A stretch of DNA of 64,000 bases from Mesostigma viride (taxonomy: Eukaryota; Streptophyta; Mesostigmatophyceae; Mesostigmatales; Mesostigmataceae), in assembly GCA_009746045.1 (NCBI GenBank), contig RPFO01000034.1, forward strand, positions 4,371,949-4,435,948. The letters run 5' to 3'. Under the pieces are notes generated by a model. The model was not told the DNA's origin. It did not search any database and saw nothing but the letters and a program-made list of their open reading frames with translations. The position numbers and the translations under genes are program-made. Positions 40,165 through 50,339 of this stretch are shown in pieces. Position 1 is the first letter of the stretch. Each line of letters starts with the position of its first letter.

Positions 40165-41210
40165 TGGACAAATAGACATTAGTGGTTGTCGCCGGCGTTC
40201 CACCGGCTTGTTCCTTTGTGCATCGTGTCCATCTTCAAGCGTCGGCCTGTTTGGCAAGGGTAATTAATGTTTCTTACCTTTGACGTATCTATGCGACGTG
40301 GTTGTTTCAGGATGATGCGCTTGGTTGTTGTAGCTCGGGTACCTTACTTTTCCTTCCAGTCAGGGAGGGTTCTATCAGCATATGCTTTGCAACCTTTCCT
40401 AGTTGCAGATTTCACTTTGCTTAAATGCATGCTGTTGTGGACGTTCATGGACATCAGTTCCCACGTGTGGATCCTACAGGGTTCTCAGTCCTCCTGTCAT
40501 GCACACTTGTCTCCTCGTACTTTTTCCTTCCAGTCAGGGAGGGTTACGTCGCCTTCTTAGTTGCAGGTTTTAGGCAATGGAGCACTTAGCTGCATGACGG
40601 CCCTGGGATTGTTGTTGATTTTTGTTGCTTGACAATAACAATCTATGGATCCTATAGGGTTAGCAGTACTCCTTCAGTCTGAAGGCGCTATTAGCATCTT
40701 GTTCTCTTCCCTGTTCTAAGGGGAGTTAGGACTCTTCACATGGGGTGCATTGGGTTTTACCACCACCCCCACATCATCTATCCTCAGTTGCATTCAGCCC
40801 CTTGCCATCCCCCCTCCCTTGCACAGCCACCGTGCCAGGAGCTAGCAAGTAGTAATCCTTGCTGTTAATCGGGGTTGCTGTTGGTCATACATGCTGTTTG
40901 CTGGGATTGATGTCAGGTGATAATGGGTGTTCCTACCCATTGTTGTGGGTGTGTGGCACGTTTCTGTTGCAGGTAGTCATACCTATTTTTTTTGTACTCA
41001 ATACTAGCGGTCATGCTGGTAACCGTGGCAATGGTTTATTGGATATCGCCCGCTAGACACATCTACCATGATGACAGGGGCTCGTGATAGCTCAGTACCG
41101 GGGAGTTCCTCGACGTGTTTGTAGGGGCAGCCTTGCTTGTGGACCTGATCACTCCACTCTCACTGCCATTCGGACACATGTTTCGTAGACACTGCCTTGT
41201 CCTGACCTTC
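40165..41210. other. No gene; one 180-bp spaced repeat
   Basis: TTTTCCTTCCAGTCAGGGAGGGTT occurs at about 40348 and 40529. Nothing else is recognisable. Confidence 0.4.
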
Positions 41211-41956
41211 TGTCAAAATAACCAGGTATTGGAGGAACCTGATCTTTCTTGAAGCCTAGTACTTGAGGAAATGTTTATCACAATAGGAATTAATGTTCAT
41301 ATCCCATTCGTTGATTAAACATTAATAATATGGGGCGGCCACCATGTCTAGGGCCAGCCCTTTAGGTCACCTGGCTTGTAAACAACAAGGAGCAGCAATT
41401 TTCCTTAAGTGCTATGTCCACCCAAAGGGCAAAACCACAACAACGCATTGTAGCCGTCAGATTAGTGACGGCGCATTCAACATTGTCGGATGCACAAAAG
41501 TCATGCACATGCGCCAGAGGCGCGGCGCCGGAGCCAAAAGGTACTCTACCACTTATATTAGGTTTCTTTCTCTAAGGTCGGCGCAGGCTCAACTTATTTT
41601 CGTCTACATCTGTCACAAGGGAAGTGACGCGGCGCCACAACTGGTCCGTCTGGCAAAAATTGCCAAAGTCCATGCAGCCCGTCATACCAGACAACTCAGA
41701 ATATATGGTAAGACCTACGGACGGTACAAAAGTCCACAGTATCTTCCGTACTGAGATTCGACACTGAAAATAAAGCAAGGCACTGACGTAGCTCACACAG
41801 AATTGTGCCGGCAAGGTAAATCACGGCATATCCTACGTAATAATTCCGTCAATGTCCCGACGGCAGAATAAACGATAATACAAACACGAGCAAGTGGCCC
41901 AAGCCTGCACTAATAAAAATGCGAGCCTGTGGCACAAAACGGTAAAACTTCTGACA
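41211..41956 (-). repeat. 3' LTR of Family E
   Basis: It matches 43586-44328 throughout except a small indel near 41468 (GACGGCGCATTCAAC here, GAAAATCGCAAC in the other). The open frame on its plus strand (41344-41754) is duplicated in the other LTR, has no known similarity and is antisense to the element, so I do not call a gene. Confidence 0.88.
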
Positions 41957-42142
41957 CACCCCCTTGGGCCATGGGCGAGAACTACCTGGCTTGTCACCAA
42001 AAACACTTGTTACTCTAGTATAGGTGAGCAGTTGGACGCGTCCGTCCTCACCACCCCCTGACAAAAGCACTGCGTCTGGGTTTCACATAATCAGGTGTTG
42101 AACCCGGCCATAGGGGTATATCATGTCATCACTGTCAGCGGC

Positions 42143-43055
42143 TCACAGAACTGTCTCAAGGGTCCCGGATGGGCCTGCGTCAGTGGAAAAACAGAAACCG
42201 GGTGGCAGTTCGCTGGCCTCCTGTGTCATGTTGGCCTGAGCTGGCTTCTCCTTGGGTCGCAGCTCGGGGTGCTTCCGCCAGCAGGTGGCAGGTGTGTGAC
42301 CGGGCTTCCTGCAGAAAGAACAGCGCTTGGGCGTGCTGCCTGCTCCAGTCGCATAGGCCTGCCCCGGTTGCTGGGCACCAGAGGTGCCTTCCTGCGGCTT
42401 GGCAGCACCCCCTTGCCCCTTGGAACCAGTACGGCGATCAACCAGGAAGTCGTCGATCTCCAAAAACAGGAGTTTCACCTCCCCCAAGGTCATCCCATCG
42501 CGCCGGCGGGCGGCCAGTGCCTGTCGATACTGTGTAGGCAGGCCGGCCAGCATGTAATCCCGCCACGCTTCATCGGTGAGGGGGATGCCGAGGTCATGAA
42601 GGCGGCGTCGGAGGACCTCACCCCTTGTCCAGTAGCTTATCCCCGACTCGGTCGCTGGGTTCATCTCAATCCTTGCAATCTCGCGTTTTTTTCTCCGCTT
42701 TGTAACTGTCAGTCATCATTGGCTGTTCGATTGTGTCACGCAGCCGTGCAAACACTGTCGATGCTCGCTGATCCGGGCATGAGTCAGCCAAGGAAACAGC
42801 CCAGTCTTCCAGGCACAAGAGAAGGGGTGCAAGCAGCACCTCGTCTAAGTTCCGGTTTTCTGGGTTGTCTTCCGCTGTCCCCAGCAGGATATCAGCGATG
42901 CCCTGGGAACGGCACAGCGTTGTAAACTGCAGCTTGAATGTGATCCACTTGTCGATATCTTTGCCGTTGATCTTCGTGACGTTTTTCACTGCTTGAGAAA
43001 GAAAACGTGTGTTGGCTAGGCGTTCCGCAGCGCGGTCAGCAGCCCGGCTAGTCAT
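42143..43055 (-). pseudogene. Family E gag (copia-type) with zinc knuckle, frameshifted
   Basis: The first frame (43055-42666) has a copia-type Gag start: KINGKDIDKWITFKLQFTTL and GIADILLGTAEDNPEN. The second (42664-42143) has the conserved YMLAGLPTQYRQAL (Gag Leu-Pro motif) and the knuckle CSFCRKPGHTPATC. They join near a run of seven T at about 42686, where one base has been gained or lost. The protein would be about 300 residues, with capsid-like helices followed by nucleic-acid binding. The knuckle is C-x2-C-x4-H-x4-C. Confidence 0.8.
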
Positions 43056-43152
43056 TCTGAACAGGGGTATGGTAATGCTGGGCTCAGGTCTGGTTCAAAA
43101 ACAGGGGTATAGTCCGCTTAAACAGTACCAACTTAAAAGAAATAGTCAGCAC

Positions 43153-43410
43153 CTAGTCGTTGCCGGACCCTCCTGTGATGTTGTCAACCACAGCCCTTTC
43201 AATGTAGTAGTAAAAATCCCACAGGCCAAAATGCCAAGTGTTGTCCTCGTTTTTTACAGCCTGGAAAAGTTGATGCAACCAAGAGAAAGCTTGTAAAGGG
43301 TCTACAGCAAATGAGAAACTTCGACCCTCATACTCAAAGGTAACCTTAATAGGCTTTACAGGGTTGGAGGCTGGCTCTGATGAAGCTGGTGCAGGATTTT
43401 CAGTTCCGGA
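43153..43410 (-). CDS. Small ORF upstream of Family E gag, unknown
   Basis: I start at MSGTENPAPASSEP (about 43410); the frame is open further upstream to 43500. About 85 residues follow, with a Pro/Ser/Ala-rich head, then KVTFEYEGRSFSFAVDP, an aromatic helix (FSWLHQLFQAVKNEDNTWHF) and YYYIERAVVDNITGGSGND. It lies between the 5' LTR and gag. It may be an N-terminal Gag part or a separate small protein. I recognise no domain. Confidence 0.45.
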   Translation of the reverse strand, partial: SGTENPAPASSEPASNPVKPIKVTFEYEGRSFSFAVDPLQAFSWLHQLFQAVKNEDNTWHFGLWDFYYYIERAVVDNITGGSGND

Positions 43411-43585
43411 CATAGACTTGACACAGTCCAAAACTTGATATCTGGGACCCCAAACCTTGCTCTTAGGATGGCAAAAGTTGCCCAAAGGTGTGATGATCAC
43501 CCCTAGGTCCTTTTTGCATCAAAAAACCGCCTTCCAAGAACCCCCCAAGGTCAAAAACGGAATTCAACTCTGTAACTCGATACCA

Positions 43586-44328
43586 CGTCAAAATAACCAG
43601 GTATTGGAGGAACCTGATCTTTCTTGAAGCCTAGTACTTGAGGAAATGTTTATCACAATAGGAATTAATGTTCATATCCCATTCGTTGATTAAACATTAA
43701 TAATATGGGGCGGCCACCATGTCTAGGGCCAGCCCTTTAGGTCACCTGGCTTGTAAACAACAAGGAGCAGCAATTTTCCTTAAGTGCTATGTCCACCCAA
43801 AGGGCAAAACCACAACAACGCATTGTAGCCGTCAGATTAGTGAAAATCGCAACATTGTCGGATGCACAAAAGTCATGCACATGCGCCAGAGGCGCGGCGC
43901 CGGAGCCAAAAGGTACTCTACCACTTATATTAGGTTTCTTTCTCTAAGGTCGGCGCAGGCTCAACTTATTTTCGTCTACATCTGTCACAAGGGAAGTGAC
44001 GCGGCGCCACAACTGGTCCGTCTGGCAAAAATTGCCAAAGTCCATGCAGCCCGTCATACCAGACAACTCAGAATATATGGTAAGACCTACGGACGGTACA
44101 AAAGTCCACAGTATCTTCCGTACTGAGATTCGACACTGAAAATAAAGCAAGGCACTGACGTAGCTCACACAGAATTGTGCCGGCAAGGTAAATCACGGCA
44201 TATCCTACGTAATAATTCCGTCAATGTCCCGACGGCAGAATAAACGATAATACAAACACGAGCAAGTGGCCCAAGCCTGCACTAATAAAAATGCGAGCCT
44301 GTGGCACAAAACGGTAAAACTTCTGACA
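43586..44328 (-). repeat. 5' LTR of Family E
   Basis: On the minus strand it ends TTATTTTGACG and is followed by TGGTATCGAG, the probable primer-binding site. The outer end CTGACA abuts the TSD CCTTC. Confidence 0.88.
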
Positions 44329-44333
44329 CCTTC

Positions 44334-45046
44334 ACACCCCTTTCTCCCCAGTCTGGGGGTACCCTTGTTGGTACAATGTCTTTGTACCTCAGTTGTGGCA
44401 CGTCAATTTTGGCTTGATATTCTATCTGTTTGGTTTGTTTGGAATTTTTTTTCCCTTTCCCCCCCCCCCCTCCGGGTGCTTTCCGTCGCGAGGGCGCTCC
44501 GATTCCCATAGAGGGGGGAGGAGAGAAGAAGGAAGAGGCTTCACAGCCCCTTAGGGGGGGGAGGAGTCACATGGATAGGCATCTGTGTGTTACCCAGTTA
44601 GTGGACTGAAGGGAGAGGCTCCCATCCCCCTTAGGGGGGGGAGGAGTCTGTGTGAGAAAGCACTGAGGTTACTAGTGTTATTACTAGTGGTGAGATCAGG
44701 TGCATGTGTTGGTATGTGTATAGTAGATAGGTGGTTGGGTGTCCCTGGTTCATCAGGGACAAGGGTCAGCTGCACTATGATGTGTGCGCTTAGAAGATGT
44801 ATGTAGGTGTATGGGGTGTGCATAAAGGATTGGAAGATGCGTATGCGTGTCAGAGGAATCTTTCAATTTTTTTTTAATTTTCACTTTGTGTGGTTTCCTC
44901 CATGCAAAGGCACACGCAGGGCTCCCCCTTAGGGGGGGGAGGTATCTCATCTCTTTCGTGCGATGGATGTGCGCAGTCATGCACACTTGTCTCTTCCCCA
45001 CCACACCAATACCAGCCGCAGGTCCGCAAGGAGGAGCTATCTGCTC
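44334..45046. other. No gene; polypurine-like units
   Basis: The motif CCxxTTAGGGGGGGGAGGAG, or a close variant, occurs near 44510, 44551, 44628 and 44928, with unrelated spacers. The same GGGGGGAGGAG motif precedes the LTR at 47820. A poly-C tract is at 44461-44471 and a T run at 44866-44875. Confidence 0.45.
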
Positions 45047-45629
45047 TTCAGGACCCCGCTCTTCAGGAGGGGTTGGACCTCGGCATTAGTTCATTCGGCG
45101 CGGAGTCCCCCTTGTAGTCATACGAGGTGGCGAGGGACACCGATTTCATAAGGGTTACGGCGGCGACAAAGAGCGCGGGATACGGTGCGCGCAGTTCGAG
45201 CTATGATCGCGCCTCAAGTTGCGACATCGGCGCGACGTCGGCGCAGTGGCGGCAGTCAGCGCTAGGGCGGCCGTCGGGCGAAGTATCACACGCGACTTCG
45301 ATCCGTCGCAAGCGTATATTTGTGCAACGGTGGTAAGCCACCGTACATGGAGCCCGCGCTATGCCCCTCAGGTATAGTGGCGACGGGCGACAAGGACAAG
45401 GAGACACAGTGGCCACATCGGCGAGTCGATGGACGCATCGGCGAGTCATTTGTTGGACAACATGGTTTGCGGCATTAACAAGGCGTCCGACCTCTCTTCG
45501 CAGTCCGCGGTGGAGGTCGAGCAGCGGGTTTTCTCCTAGCTGCAGGCGCTGCGTTTAGGTTTGGAGAAACAGATGGTTGCACAGGCAGAGTTTTTTTTTT
45601 TAGGCGCGGTTGTCCACCACGATGGAAGC
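45047..45629 (+). pseudogene. Decayed Gag-like coding fragment, left of the palindromic element
   Basis: Frames read KEELSALQDPALQEGLDLG (near 45033-45090) and, after breaks, LQALRLGLEKQMVAQAEFFF (about 45541-45600) and STTMEA up to the TSD GAAGC. Across the insertion they continue in frame as VLQKVMERMLTPQAAAGPG to a stop at 46983. The look is that of a coiled-coil Gag N-terminus, but no diagnostic motif is present. Its strand agrees with the LTRs at 35881 and 47820. Confidence 0.35.
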
Positions 45630-45707
45630 AGTTATATACAACGATTCCTGACGGAATCGACACTAAGCGCTTAGTATCGATTCCGTCAGGAATCGTTGTA
45701 TATAACT
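45630..45707. repeat. 78-bp palindromic terminal repeat, left
   Basis: 39 bp arms around AAGC/GCTT, with one mismatch (A in TAGTATCG). Confidence 0.9.
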
Positions 45708-46213
45708 AAAACTTTTGCTTGCGCCGGCAAGGCTAAGGCCGATACTAGTCGGGTCATCGAATTGGCTATTCGATTATCGAAGTTGCCTATTCGACCATCG
45801 AACTTTCCTATTCGATTATCGAATTTTCGTTATTCGATTGTCGAAATTTCCTATTCGACGGGGGGTCAGAGGCCAGCGGCCTATCATACTCGGTGCCCAG
45901 CGAGCCACCGAACTAGGCCTAGTCGATTATAGCGAGACATCGCGTGGAACTTAGCCGATTTCGGGGACTTAGCCGATTTTCGGAGCGACGTCGAACAACA
46001 CAGATGATTAGCCGGTTGAGCACATCATATCAGTCGAATAGCTAGCGCTGGTACTCGGCCTAGTAAGCGGAGAGCACTTGCCTATTTCGATTAACATATT
46101 AGGCCGAACGATTAGCGTCCGCAACGTTATTCGCATTACTAGGCGAAAAATCCACCCCCGGAACGATCCTAGCGGGATTCGAACCCGGGATGCCGGCGTG
46201 TCGCAACAGTCTT

Positions 46214-46291
46214 AGTTATATACAACGATTCCTGACGGAATCGACACTAAGCGCTTAGTGTCGATTCCGTCAGGAATCGTTGTATATAACT
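46214..46291. repeat. 78-bp palindrome, centre of the inverted structure
   Basis: A perfect palindrome, TAGTGTCG instead of TAGTATCG. It is the axis of the 1.2-kb inverted repeat. Confidence 0.9.
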
Positions 46292-46319
46292 AAGACTGCT
46301 GCGACACGCCGGCATCCCG

Positions 46320-46330
46320 GGTTCGAATCC
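46320..46330 (+). promoter_or_regulatory. tRNA T-arm / B-box-like motif
   Basis: GGTTCGAATCC matches the B-box consensus GGTTCGANNCC and sits in CATCCCGGGTTCGAATCCCG, which can form a T-stem and loop. Its mirror copy is at 46175-46185 on the minus strand. No D-arm/A-box or matching acceptor half is present, so this is not a tRNA gene. It may be a tRNA-derived segment. Confidence 0.45.
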
Positions 46331-46798
46331 CGCTAGGATCGTTCCGGGGGTGGATTTTTCGCCTAGTAATGCGAATAACGTTGCGGACGCTAATCGTTCG
46401 GCCTAATATGTTAATCGAAATAGGCAAGTGCTCTCCGCTTACTAGGCCGAGTACCAGCGCTAGCTATTCGACTGATATGATGTGCTCAACCGGCTAATCA
46501 TCTGTGTTGTTCGACGTCGCTCCGAAAATCGGCTAAGTCCCCGAAATCGGCTAATTTCCACGCGATGTCTCGCTATAATCGACTAGGCCTAGTTCGGTGG
46601 CTCGCTGGGCACCGAGTATGATAGGCCGCTGGCCTCTGACCCCCCGTCGAATAGGAAATTTCGACAATCGAATAAGGAAAAATTCGATAATCGAATAGGA
46701 AAGTTCGATGGTCGAATAGGCAACTTCGATAATCGAATAGCCAATTCGATGACCCGACTAGTATCGGCCTTAGCCTTGCCGGCGCAAGCAAAAGTTTT

Positions 46799-46876
46799 AG
46801 TTATATACAACGATTCCTGACGGAATCGACACTAAGCGCTTAGTATCGATTCCGTCAGGAATCGTTGTATATAACT
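46799..46876. repeat. 78-bp palindromic terminal repeat, right
   Basis: Identical, in direct orientation, to the left terminal repeat, including its single mismatch. Confidence 0.9.
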
Positions 46877-46881
46877 GAAGC

Positions 46882-47379
46882 GGTACTCCAGAAGGTGATG
46901 GAGCGGATGTTGACTCCCCAAGCGGCGGCGGGACCTGGGGCTTCTACACATTCCAGTGCAGGACCCAATCAGGTCGCGCCTTAAGGGCCGGGCGGGGCAG
47001 TCACCAGCGCGACGTTACCGGTGGGTACTGTGACCGTTGCGGGTGGTACTTCAGGGGTCGCACCAGGGCCGTTAGGTCCCCACGTGGCGGGGCTTTCCAG
47101 CTCCTCCCACCGACCTTTGGCTCCTGTCCAGGTTCCCCCTCAGGGGTCTGGGTGGACCTCCCTATTGTCGCGTGTGGCGATAGTACGGGCGTGTGATTGG
47201 TCATGGTCACATGACAGTTTATATTGTGTTCTTCACCACATTGTCTGATCGGGTTGGAGCTTTGGCACCTTGCTTGCCATTGGTAGACTGTTCTATTTGG
47301 GACGTCGTTGAGTTGGTGACATTTGGTGACATTTGGCGACATTCGGTGATCTTTGGCGACTTTTGGCTACTTTATTGTA
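46882..47379 (+). other. Right part of the decayed coding fragment, then unassigned DNA
   Basis: The frame from the TSD reads VLQKVMERMLTPQAAAGPGA and ends at TAA (46981-46983). After it, a short direct repeat of GGTGACATTTGGCGACATT type (47313-47370) precedes the fold-back arm. No gene. Confidence 0.4.
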
Positions 47380-47819
47380 GCATGGCCTTTATTGGCTCTT
47401 GTGATGAGAATTTGGAGGTTGAGCCACCTGCGTGTGATGTATCACCTCGTGCAGTTACAGTGGTGGTCGTGTCGATGCCTGTATTGACTATCCTCACTTT
47501 GGATGTGTTACGATTCACGTATGTCCGTGGCTAAACTTGTGGTGATCGTGGAGACCTTGGCTCACTGCCCTGTGTCTTGGCCCCTCGCTTCTGTCCTTTG
47601 GGCATGCATCCTTCTTCTGCGTGCCGCGCGGCCAATGGACGGGATCTGAGTTGGGCTTGCCCGATGGACCAGCTTAGTCGTGCAAGCTGGTCCCTGCCCC
47701 ATCGGGACCATAGGTCACTCATGGGTTGCACCATGCGTATACGGAGTCTAGCATGTTCTGGGCGTGGTTGTCGTTGGGCTAGCGGGGTAGCCGACCTCTC
47801 CCCAGAGAGGGGGGAGGAG

Positions 47820-48045
47820 TGTTGCGTCCAAGCCTATTTAATTAGGTTCCTTTAGTGGACAGTTCGGCGCAACAATGTTAAATAGGCGAAGTCTTAGTGT
47901 TCGACTATTTAGGACTATTTGTACAGCCGGTTCATACGGCGTTGTACTTGCTATTCAGTGGTTTTGTAGTACTTTCGGTACTTTGGTTTATCTGTAGGTG
48001 CGCAGCATGTCAATGTGCGTGGACCTAGTATAAGTCGTTTTGGGC
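47820..48045 (+). repeat. Partial LTR, left arm of the fold-back
   Basis: It begins TGTTGCGTCC directly after GAGAGGGGGGAGGAG and stops at GTCGTTTTGGG, halfway through the 442-bp LTR. Confidence 0.85.
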
Positions 48046-48074
48046 GCTACGGTTCACACGCATTCACCGTACGA

Positions 48075-48301
48075 CCCAAAACGACTTATACTAGGTCCAC
48101 GCACATTGACATGCTGCGCACCTACAGATAAACCAAAGTACCGAAAGTACTACAAAACCACTGAATAGCAAGTACAACGCCGTATATGAACCGGCTGTAC
48201 AAATAGTCCTAAATAGTCGAACACTAAGACTTCGCCTATTTAACATTGTTGCGCCGAACTGTCCACTAAAGGAACCTAATTAAATAGGCTTGGACGCAAC
48301 A
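48075..48301 (-). repeat. Partial LTR, right arm of the fold-back
   Basis: The inverted counterpart of 47820-48045, ending GCAACA at 48301. The bases between the two arms (48042-48079) are themselves a near-palindrome. Confidence 0.85.
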
Positions 48302-48738
48302 CTCCTCCCCCCTCTCTGGGGAGAGGTCGGCTACCCCGCTAGCCCAACGACAACCACGCCCAGAACATGCTAGACTCCGTATACGCATGGTGCAACCCAT
48401 GAGTGACCTATGGTCCCGATGGGGCAGGGACCAGCTTGCACGACTAAGCTGGTCCATCGGGCAAGCCCAACTCAGATCCCGTCCATTGGCCGCGCGGCAC
48501 GCAGAAGAAGGATGCATGCCCAAAGGACAGAAGCGAGGGGCCAAGACACAGGGCAGTGAGCCAAGGTCTCCACGATCACCACAAGTTTAGCCACGGACAT
48601 ACGTGAATCGTAACACATCCAAAGTGAGGATAGTCAATACAGGCATCGACACGACCACCACTGTAACTGCACGAGGTGATACATCACACGCAGGTGGCTC
48701 AACCTCCAAATTCTCATCACAAGAGCCAATAAAGGCCA

Positions 48739-49180
48739 TGCATTTCCTAAACCCGCGGGCGTGACCCAGCCGGAAAGAGAAAGAGATTAACTCAATTCAT
48801 TTCATTCATTCCGGGGGTGACAATGGTGAACGTTCCCACACACTATTAACCTTGGCGGCTCACGGCGTTGCCAAGCAGTGCCAAGCAGCACTGCTTGGAC
48901 GCATGGTCAACCGAGATCTCTAGGGCGCTACGGTTCACACGCATTCACCGTACGACCCAAAACGACTTATACTAGGTCCACGCACATTGACATGCTGCGC
49001 ACCTACAGATAAACCAAAGTACCGAAAGTACTACAAAACCACTGAATAGCAAGTACAACGCCGTATGAACCGGCTGTACAAATAGTCCTAAATAGTCGAA
49101 CACTAAGACTTCGCCTATTTAACATTGTTGCGCCGAACTGTCCACTAAAGGAACCTAATTAAATAGGCTTGGACGCAACA
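48739..49180 (-). repeat. Complete 442-bp LTR
   Basis: Reverse complement of the 35881-36322 LTR, with the same length and near-identical sequence. It is followed on its own strand by TGGCCTTTATTGG, a possible primer-binding site. Confidence 0.88.
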
Positions 49181-50339
49181 CCATTGTTCCAAAAATGTGG
49201 GTAGAAAAAGAAATGGGTTTTCGCGAAATGAACGCTTGAACGCTCGTCGTCAAAAAATGCACACCTCACGGAGTGCTTTTTAATGCAAGTTAGTGCAGGC
49301 TGAGAGCTTGGGAAACTCAGTGCACGCAAACGATGCCAAATGGCCAGTGTGGAGACGACGAGACACCTTGGCATTAGGATAGAATGGCACATATACCGCT
49401 GGTCAGCCGTCAATTGCGGCTGACCAGACTTTGCGTAAGTTAAGCCTAACTTACTGATCCTGGACGGACTAGCCTATCAGTTACAACCTGATCTAGTCAG
49501 TCCTAACATGACAACTACAGTCCCGGTACTGAGGTACCGGCTCATCACATACTGAGTCTAGCCACGTGTCCATGCCACGACTGCTCTAGTCCAGCACCGT
49601 CCCAGTACCCAATTGGGCGCCGGCGGTGCTGGCACGTGTCCACTTAGGCTACAGGCGGGAGACTTAGACTAACTACCTGGCCCGCACAGATCAGGTAGAT
49701 ACATCAGATAGACTAGCTGGCACCTAGCCCGCCCAGCCTGGGCGATATGTCCTCACCTGGCGTGCCCCCGGCCGCGCGCGGCAGGGCCGCCACCCGTGGA
49801 CTTTTCGTGATAGGCTCGGCATGGACATGTGCTACACTAGACGTGACGGGCTCACCCCCGGGCAGCCTCCTGGTTTGTCTGTAATATGGAGGCAGATGGT
49901 GCGCAAGGATGGATGGCAAGTAGTGATGAAGGAGACCACCCCCAAGCCTGTGGGGGCTCCGCGTGTGACCAAGTATGGCATTCATAGCGATTCGGGCCGC
50001 GGTGCCCACACCCCTGTAACTAGGACCTAGAAAGCTTATACCATCCATTCCATCCCATGTTCCCCTCCCACTGAGGACTTATGCTCACGTGACGCAGTCA
50101 CGTGTCTATTAATTAATTAATTAATTAATTAATGATAGTTTGTGTGATTCGGACCAGTTATTTTGGGCCTAGGTTGATGTATGCGATCTTCTAGCCGGGC
50201 TGGCGCAGTCGCGGCGCGCTGCGTACTTTATAGCTGGTTGAGATATTGTACTCATGCGTGGATTCTGTAGGCGAGGGTCGATGTCGACCCGAGGATCTTG
50301 TGTGGACTGCATGTTTTGGAAGGTCGGCGCCATGTCGGC
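49181..50339. other. No confident gene
   Basis: 49430-49700 is rich in CTAG, GTACTGAGGTACCG and TAGTC motifs, recalling the Family D LTR (about 1235-1290), and may be an old LTR. A plus-strand frame at 49880-50030 (LSVIWRQMVRKDGWQVVMKE) looks protein-like but matches nothing I know. Confidence 0.3.
50109..50135. repeat. ATTA/TTAA microsatellite
   Basis: About six and a half TTAA units in a row. Confidence 0.85.

Larger units (their letters stand above)
41211..44328 (-). mobile_element. Family E copia-like element: gag kept, pol deleted
   Basis: LTRs of about 743-746 bp at 41211-41956 and 43586-44328 are flanked by CCTTC (41206-41210 and 44329-44333). On the minus strand the LTR runs TGTCAG...GACA. 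The 5' LTR is followed by TGGTATCGAG, which resembles the initiator-Met tRNA primer site TGGTATCAGAG. The 3' LTR is preceded by the purine tract AAGGGGGTG. The 1.6-kb interior has a small ORF and gag but no protease, integrase, RT or RNase H. It is a deletion derivative that would need enzymes in trans. Confidence 0.9.
45630..46876. mobile_element. Palindromic element with three 78-bp hairpin repeats
   Basis: 78-bp palindromes lie at 45630-45707, 46214-46291 and 46799-46876. The 506-bp segment between the first two is the inverted copy of the 507-bp segment between the last two, with about three differences. GAAGC flanks the whole unit (45625-45629 and 46877-46881). Each palindrome starts AGTTATATAC and ends GTATATAACT, the same AGTT...AACT ends as Families B-D. 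The outer palindromes carry the same single asymmetric base in direct orientation (TAGTATCG), while the middle one is perfect. That fits LTR-style duplication of the outer pair. No protein is encoded. Confidence 0.85.
47380..49180 (-). mobile_element. Short LTR element (TRIM) with fold-back duplication
   Basis: On the minus strand an intact LTR (49180-48739), a TGG start (48738) and a 437-bp non-coding interior lead to the purine tract GAGAGGGGGGAGGAG and the start of the 3' LTR (48301). About 225-260 bp into that LTR the sequence turns back and repeats the LTR start, tract and interior in inverted order, to 47380. The arms are about 660 bp and nearly identical; one arm has two extra bases near 48173. 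The turn lies at the natural hairpin of the LTR, with GGG shared at the junction. Confidence 0.85.

Noticed and set aside
41344-41754. A 136-codon plus-strand ORF, repeated at 43719-44126, as a gene pair
   Set aside because: Both lie wholly within the two LTRs of Family E and are antisense to it. The duplication is explained by the LTRs, and no similarity supports a protein.
43586-43620. A programmed start of pol in Family E after gag
   Set aside because: There is no protease, integrase, RT or RNase H sequence anywhere between its LTRs on either strand.
46250-46340. A tRNA gene at the T-arm-like motif
   Set aside because: There is no D-arm, anticodon arm or 5' acceptor half. Only the B-box and a 4-bp stem are present.
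35881-47819. One long element between the LTRs at 35881 and 47820
   Set aside because: Orientation and a polypurine tract fit, but no pol is present between them, the right LTR is part of a fold-back, and no TSD links the ends.
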